The notes under the pieces were generated by a model, which was not told the DNA's origin, did not search any database, and saw only the letters and a program-made list of their open reading frames with translations. From CAVVDT01 sp964568825 (lineage in GTDB: Bacteria > Pseudomonadota > Alphaproteobacteria > Rhizobiales > Aestuariivirgaceae), in the NCBI GenBank assembly GCA_964568825.1, contig CAZMSA010000010.1, forward strand, positions 1 to 37,756: a stretch of DNA of 37,756 nucleotides, in the 5' to 3' direction. Positions 34,099 to 37,756 of this stretch are shown piece after piece (positions within the stretch are counted from its first letter, which is position 1; each line of letters starts with the position of its first letter). The position numbers and the translations under genes are program-made.

Positions 34099-34483
34099 GG
34101 CGTCCCGCAGAGTGCCATCATCGGGCCGGGCGCTTCTGCGCGGTTCGCCCTCGATATACGCCTTCTACATACTGAACGGCCCTCGGCATGGACCATTTGA
34201 TCTCCTCGCTGGCGTCGAACCAATTCGTAGCCGGCCAGGCCCCCATCATTATCACTTTTTCTCCCACCCTTAGTGCGGGCGGGAGGCAGACGGGTAGAAG
34301 TTCAAGTCCATCTTGCGCTAATATTCCACGCGGTCCACGCGAGGGGGGTCGACCAAGCTGCCTGCTTGAGGCGAGCCCAAACTCGGTGTCGGCGCTACCC
34401 GGCATTGCTTGCATGATATACACGTAGAAGAGATGACGCTGATCCAGTCGCTGGAAATGCAAACGACAAAGGGGACATCTGCA
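34099..34483. other. Leader region of the acetolactate-synthase-like gene with gene remnants
   Basis: No intact gene is supported. On the minus strand, three frames carry short plausible coding pieces that break into one another (for example MPRAVQYVEGVYRG near 34120-34190 and RRSARPDDGTLRDAVKKAA near 34080-34140), suggesting a decayed gene leading into the PVK-repeat frame. The plus strand presumably carries the promoter of the downstream gene; its AAAGGGGA ribosome-binding site is at about 34468-34475. Confidence 0.35.
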
Positions 34484-36217
34484 ATGACGAGCGCTCATGA
34501 ACCGATTGAGACATCACACGCCAAGCCTGCTACCCCTGGCCAGGCAGCGCAGCAAACCATGAAGGCCTCGGATCTTTTTGTTCGCTGTCTGGAAGCTGAA
34601 GGTGTTACCCATATCTTTGGCGTCCCGGGTGAGGAGAACGCCGATTTCATGATTTCGCTGCTCGATAGCAACATAAAGTTCGTGCTCTGCCGCCACGAGC
34701 AGGCCGCTGCGTTCATGGCGGATGCCTACGGCCGGCTCACCGGAAGACCTGGTGTTTGCCTGGCGACGCTGGGCCCGGGCGCGACCAATCTGGTCACCGG
34801 CATTGCCGACGCCAACATGGACCGCTCTCCGGTGATCGCGATCATCGGCCAAGCTTCGACCGGCCGATTGCATAAGGAGAGCCATCAGAACATGGACGCG
34901 ATCGCCATGTTCCGCCCCTTGTCCAAGTGGGCACAGTCGATCACCAATGCGAACGTCGTGGCGGAAGTCCTGCGCAAAGCCTTCAAGGTTGCATCGATGG
35001 AAAAGCCTGGCGCCTGTATCGTCGAGCTGCCGGAAAACGTGGCGAAGACGACCGTCACCGGCTCACCGATGCTGGTTGACAAGACCCGCCGACCGGCCGC
35101 CGATTACAAGGCGGTGTCGCGGGCGGTCGATCTGATTGCCGCGGCGAAAAAGCCCATCATCCTGGCCGGCAACGGTGCCGTGCGCAAGCGCGCGTCCACA
35201 CAACTGCGACGCCTTGCACGCAAGGCCGGCATCGGCGTGGTTGGCACCTTTATGGGCAAGGGCGCGGTTTCGCTCGAAGATCCGCATTGCCTGTTCACCA
35301 TCGGCCTGCAAGGTCGCGATCATATCAATCACGCCATAGATCAGGCCGACACGGTCATTACTGTCGGTTACGATCTGGTGGAGTACGCGCCCGAATTGTG
35401 GAACTCGACCGGGCACAAGACGATTATCCACATCGATTTTCTGCCGGCCGAGATCGACGGCGCATATCCCGTTGCTGTGGATGTCGTATCCGACATTGCC
35501 GATGCCTTGTGGCAGATCAACGAGGAGCTTAACCGCCGCTATGGGGACGAGCTTCCATTGTTCGACATCGCCACGCGTGCCAATTTGCGGGCCATAATTG
35601 ACGAAGACCTCAGGGCTGAGGCTGCCGACGAGTCATTTCCGATGAAACCGCAGCGGATTCTCAGTGACCTGCGGGCCGCGCTCGGTCCTGATGATATTTT
35701 GCTGTCGGACGTCGGCGCTCACAAGATGTGGGTGGCGCGCTACTACCAGTGCTATGAACCCAACACCTGTCTGATCTCTAATGGTTTCTGCTCTATGGGG
35801 TTCGCGCTCCCGGGTGCGATCGGTGCGAAAATTGCGCTGCCTGACCGCCGCATCGCCGCCGTTTGCGGCGATGCCGGATTTTTGATGAATGTACAGGACC
35901 TTGAGACCGCCGCGCGGTTGAAGCTCAATGTCGTTTTCATTATCTGGGTCGATGGCGAATACGGCTTGATCAAATGGAAGCAACAAAATCACTTCGACGG
36001 GCGCCATTCCGACCTAGCCTTCGGCAACCCCGATTTTGAGCTGTTGGCCAAGTCTTTTGGCATGTGGGGGCGTACGCTCAACGCGCCAGGCCAATTGCAG
36101 GGAGCGCTCGACGAAGCCTTTGCCCAACCCGGCCCAGCACTGATCGCGGTTCCGGTGGCTTACGCGGAGAATCGCAAGCTGACCGCACGACTCGGCAACC
36201 TGGTCTGTCCAATATGA
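34484..36217 (+). CDS. Acetolactate synthase-like TPP-dependent enzyme
   Basis: The 577-residue protein has three domains of the TPP enzyme superfamily. The PYR domain has FGVPGEENADFM and the catalytic Glu in CRHEQAAAFMADAYGRLTG, then LGPGATNLVTGIADANMDRS. The central domain has ILAGNGAVRKRA. The PP domain has the TPP/Mg motif GDAGFLMNVQDLETAARLKL followed by NVVFIIWVDGEYGLI. The ESHQNMDAIAMFRPLSKWA segment is typical of the AlsS/catabolic-like acetolactate synthase group, which condenses two pyruvates to acetolactate. No regulatory small subunit (IlvN) gene is nearby, so a role in branched-chain amino acid synthesis is not clear. ATG 34484 is chosen for AAAGGGGA upstream; earlier ATGs give a non-family leader. 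Confidence 0.85.
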   Translation: MTSAHEPIETSHAKPATPGQAAQQTMKASDLFVRCLEAEGVTHIFGVPGEENADFMISLLDSNIKFVLCRHEQAAAFMADAYGRLTGRPGVCLATLGPGATNLVTGIADANMDRSPVIAIIGQASTGRLHKESHQNMDAIAMFRPLSKWAQSITNANVVAEVLRKAFKVASMEKPGACIVELPENVAKTTVTGSPMLVDKTRRPAADYKAVSRAVDLIAAAKKPIILAGNGAVRKRASTQLRRLARKAGIGVVGTFMGKGAVSLEDPHCLFTIGLQGRDHINHAIDQADTVITVGYDLVEYAPELWNSTGHKTIIHIDFLPAEIDGAYPVAVDVVSDIADALWQINEELNRRYGDELPLFDIATRANLRAIIDEDLRAEAADESFPMKPQRILSDLRAALGPDDILLSDVGAHKMWVARYYQCYEPNTCLISNGFCSMGFALPGAIGAKIALPDRRIAAVCGDAGFLMNVQDLETAARLKLNVVFIIWVDGEYGLIKWKQQNHFDGRHSDLAFGNPDFELLAKSFGMWGRTLNAPGQLQGALDEAFAQPGPALIAVPVAYAENRKLTARLGNLVCPI

Positions 36218-36323
36218 AGACCCAGCGGATACAGGTCGCTACTTTGTCCGGATACGGGTTGGCAGTTCGGCCGGCCATGAGCTAGAATTTTACCTTCGCC
36301 TTCTGATCAGGGTTGGCCGACCA

Positions 36324-37661
36324 TTGACTATTTGTGCTCGACAGATCCCATTTGCAGCCGGCGTCTTTTCATCCCTGGTTCTATTCGGGCTCCACGCCGA
36401 CGCGTCAGGGGCAGAACCTGCGGTGCACATTGATGTGCAGGACCCAGGTAAGATCAGGCTGCCTGAAGGTCCTGCGGCACCGGATCGAAAACCGTTCGTG
36501 GTTGTCAAGGATGAAGCCACCTTCATTGACAGGGTTTGCAAGCAGATCGAGGTCGCGGCAACTGCCAACGACCTCCCGCCGGCGTTTCTGGCGAAGCTGA
36601 TCTGGAAGGAAAGCCGATTCGATCCCAATGCGATCAGCCCAATGGGTGCTGAGGGCATTGCCCAGTTCATGCCTGCAACAGCAACAAAAAGGGGGCTTAA
36701 GAATTCCTTTGAGCCTATGGCTGCGATTCTTGCCTCTGCAGAGCTGATTGCCAGCTACTTCAAGAGCTACGGTAATCTGGCTTTGGCGGCCGCGGCCTAC
36801 AATGCCGGAGAGGATCGGGTTGCTGCCTGGCTGGCCGGCCGATCGGATTTGCCATCGGAGACCATCAATTACATCCTTTCCATCACCGGTTACCCGGCGC
36901 GCGAATGGAAACAAAAGAACATGCCGAAAGTTCTATTCGTTCTTGACGAAGCGCGCCCGTTTCAAGCGGCATGCAATGAGTTGCCCCTCTTCCGGGCCCC
37001 TTTGCAGCCACAGTTCGCCAACACCTATTTCAACCTCGGCCTGGCGCTTGCGAATGCCGGTGACTATCACGGTGCCATCACCAAATACACGGTCGCAATC
37101 CGTCTGAAGCCCGATTTTCCCGATGCATACAACAATCGCGGCGTGGCCTATCGGCACATCGGCGACTTTAATAGCGCGATTGCCAACTACGATGTGGCCA
37201 TCCGGCTGAATTCGAAGTATGCAGCGGCTTACAACAACCGCGGCTACGCCTACCGCAAGCTGGGTCGCTTCGCCGAGGCGATTGGTGACTATGGCAAGGC
37301 AATAAAGTTACAACCCGGCTATATCACTGCACTGTTCAATCGCGGCTTCGCCGAGGCGGAACTTGGTCGCTACAATGAAGCGATCCACGATTATGGAGAG
37401 GTCCTAAAGCACCAACCCAAGCATGCGATGGCGCTCTATAATCGCGCCCTGGCCTACCTTGAGACCTCTAACCTGAACAAGGCTCAGAAGGATTTTGACA
37501 AAGCGATTGCGGCAAACACACAGTTCGCCAAAGCTTACTATCAGCGTGCTTTGTTGATGCTGAGACTTGGCAGGACCCAGCGCGCACTCGCGGATTATCA
37601 GCGATCCGCGACGCTGGAGCCTGCCTTTGGGCATGAGCAGTACAAGAAGTCGTTCGAGTAG
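36324..37661 (+). CDS. Lytic transglycosylase (SLT domain) with six C-terminal TPR repeats
   Basis: The 445-residue secreted protein has a signal-peptide-like start (hydrophobic residues about 8-22, cleavage near ASGAEP). The SLT domain is at about 75-190: catalytic Glu96 in KLIWKESRFDPNAISPMGAE, then GIAQFMPATA, and AAAAYNAGEDRVAAWL. Residues about 231-435 form six consecutive 34-residue tetratricopeptide repeats (pattern AYNNRGVAYRHIGDFNSAIANY). Such enzymes cleave peptidoglycan glycan strands in the periplasm with a 1,6-anhydro product; the TPRs would bind partner proteins. The only suitable start is TTG 36324, with a weak ribosome-binding site, so the true start is uncertain. The 95 bases after the stop hold nothing recognised. 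Confidence 0.87.
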   Translation: MTICARQIPFAAGVFSSLVLFGLHADASGAEPAVHIDVQDPGKIRLPEGPAAPDRKPFVVVKDEATFIDRVCKQIEVAATANDLPPAFLAKLIWKESRFDPNAISPMGAEGIAQFMPATATKRGLKNSFEPMAAILASAELIASYFKSYGNLALAAAAYNAGEDRVAAWLAGRSDLPSETINYILSITGYPAREWKQKNMPKVLFVLDEARPFQAACNELPLFRAPLQPQFANTYFNLGLALANAGDYHGAITKYTVAIRLKPDFPDAYNNRGVAYRHIGDFNSAIANYDVAIRLNSKYAAAYNNRGYAYRKLGRFAEAIGDYGKAIKLQPGYITALFNRGFAEAELGRYNEAIHDYGEVLKHQPKHAMALYNRALAYLETSNLNKAQKDFDKAIAANTQFAKAYYQRALLMLRLGRTQRALADYQRSATLEPAFGHEQYKKSFE

Positions 37662-37756
37662 CGCCGCTTTGCGTGTCATACCAAGACAACTGGACTTGGC
37701 TATTAAGAGCGTGTTTGAAAAGTGCGTGTGTCACGGCCAGCGCCTGATAAGTGTCG

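Noticed and set aside
33475..34483. Intact mobile element or CRISPR array downstream of the tRNA
   Set aside because: No integrase, transposase, terminal inverted repeats, or spacer-repeat periodicity was found; only short repeats remain.
34484..36217. Sulfoacetaldehyde acetyltransferase (Xsc) as identity of the TPP enzyme, which would complete a sulfonate pathway
   Set aside because: The RHEQ, GPGATNLVTG and ESHQNMDA motifs fit the acetolactate synthase group, not the Xsc N-terminal pattern, and the gene is far from the candidate operon.

Overview
The window is 37.8 kb of GC-rich DNA from what looks like an alphaproteobacterium. The evidence is a Tat-dependent OpgG next to a short OpgH, the ThiBPQ transporter under a TPP riboswitch, a TadG-type protein, a REC-first histidine kinase, and N-methylglutamate-synthase/GlxBCD-like glutamate synthase modules. 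Genus and species cannot be fixed from the sequence. Genes are densely packed and mostly housekeeping or metabolic. No prophage, CRISPR array or intact transposase was seen.

Layout. Positions 1-109 hold the 5' end of a leftward agmatinase-like gene. Positions 207-2260 hold a macrodomain (O-acetyl-ADP-ribose deacetylase type) gene overlapping an acyl-CoA synthetase gene. Positions 2471-5889 are opgG-opgH for osmoregulated periplasmic glucans. Positions 5910-7247 hold a universal stress protein and a small conserved protein behind an FNR/FixK-type box. Positions 7228-9104 hold a GT4 glycosyltransferase and an SDR. Positions 9152-13322 are a thiamine locus: a leftward thiamine pyrophosphokinase, then a TPP riboswitch and thiBPQ. 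Positions 13410-20085 hold an acetylpolyamine amidohydrolase-like protein, an orphan TadG-like protein and two divergent hybrid histidine kinases.

Positions 20095-29203 are the most interesting part. Eight leftward genes form one tight operon: class II amidotransferase, GXGXG/FMN glutamate-synthase-like protein, a GltD fused to a degenerate FMN-barrel domain, a YihU-like (sulfolactaldehyde-reductase-type) dehydrogenase, split sulfopyruvate/phosphonopyruvate decarboxylase alpha and beta subunits, RidA, and a D-amino-acid dehydrogenase. The combination suggests catabolism or interconversion of a C3 sulfonated (or phosphonated) amino acid such as cysteate, with the nitrogen passed to a glutamate-synthase-like complex. 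Substrate and direction are inference.

Positions 29481-32899 hold a flavoprotein monooxygenase, transcribed away from the operon, and a leftward NfeD-slipin pair. A tRNA-Phe lies at 33399-33474. It is followed by about 1 kb of gene-poor, apparently decayed DNA that contains a frameshifted small protein with four nonapeptide PVK/VR repeats. The window ends with an acetolactate-synthase-like TPP enzyme and a lytic transglycosylase fused to six TPRs.
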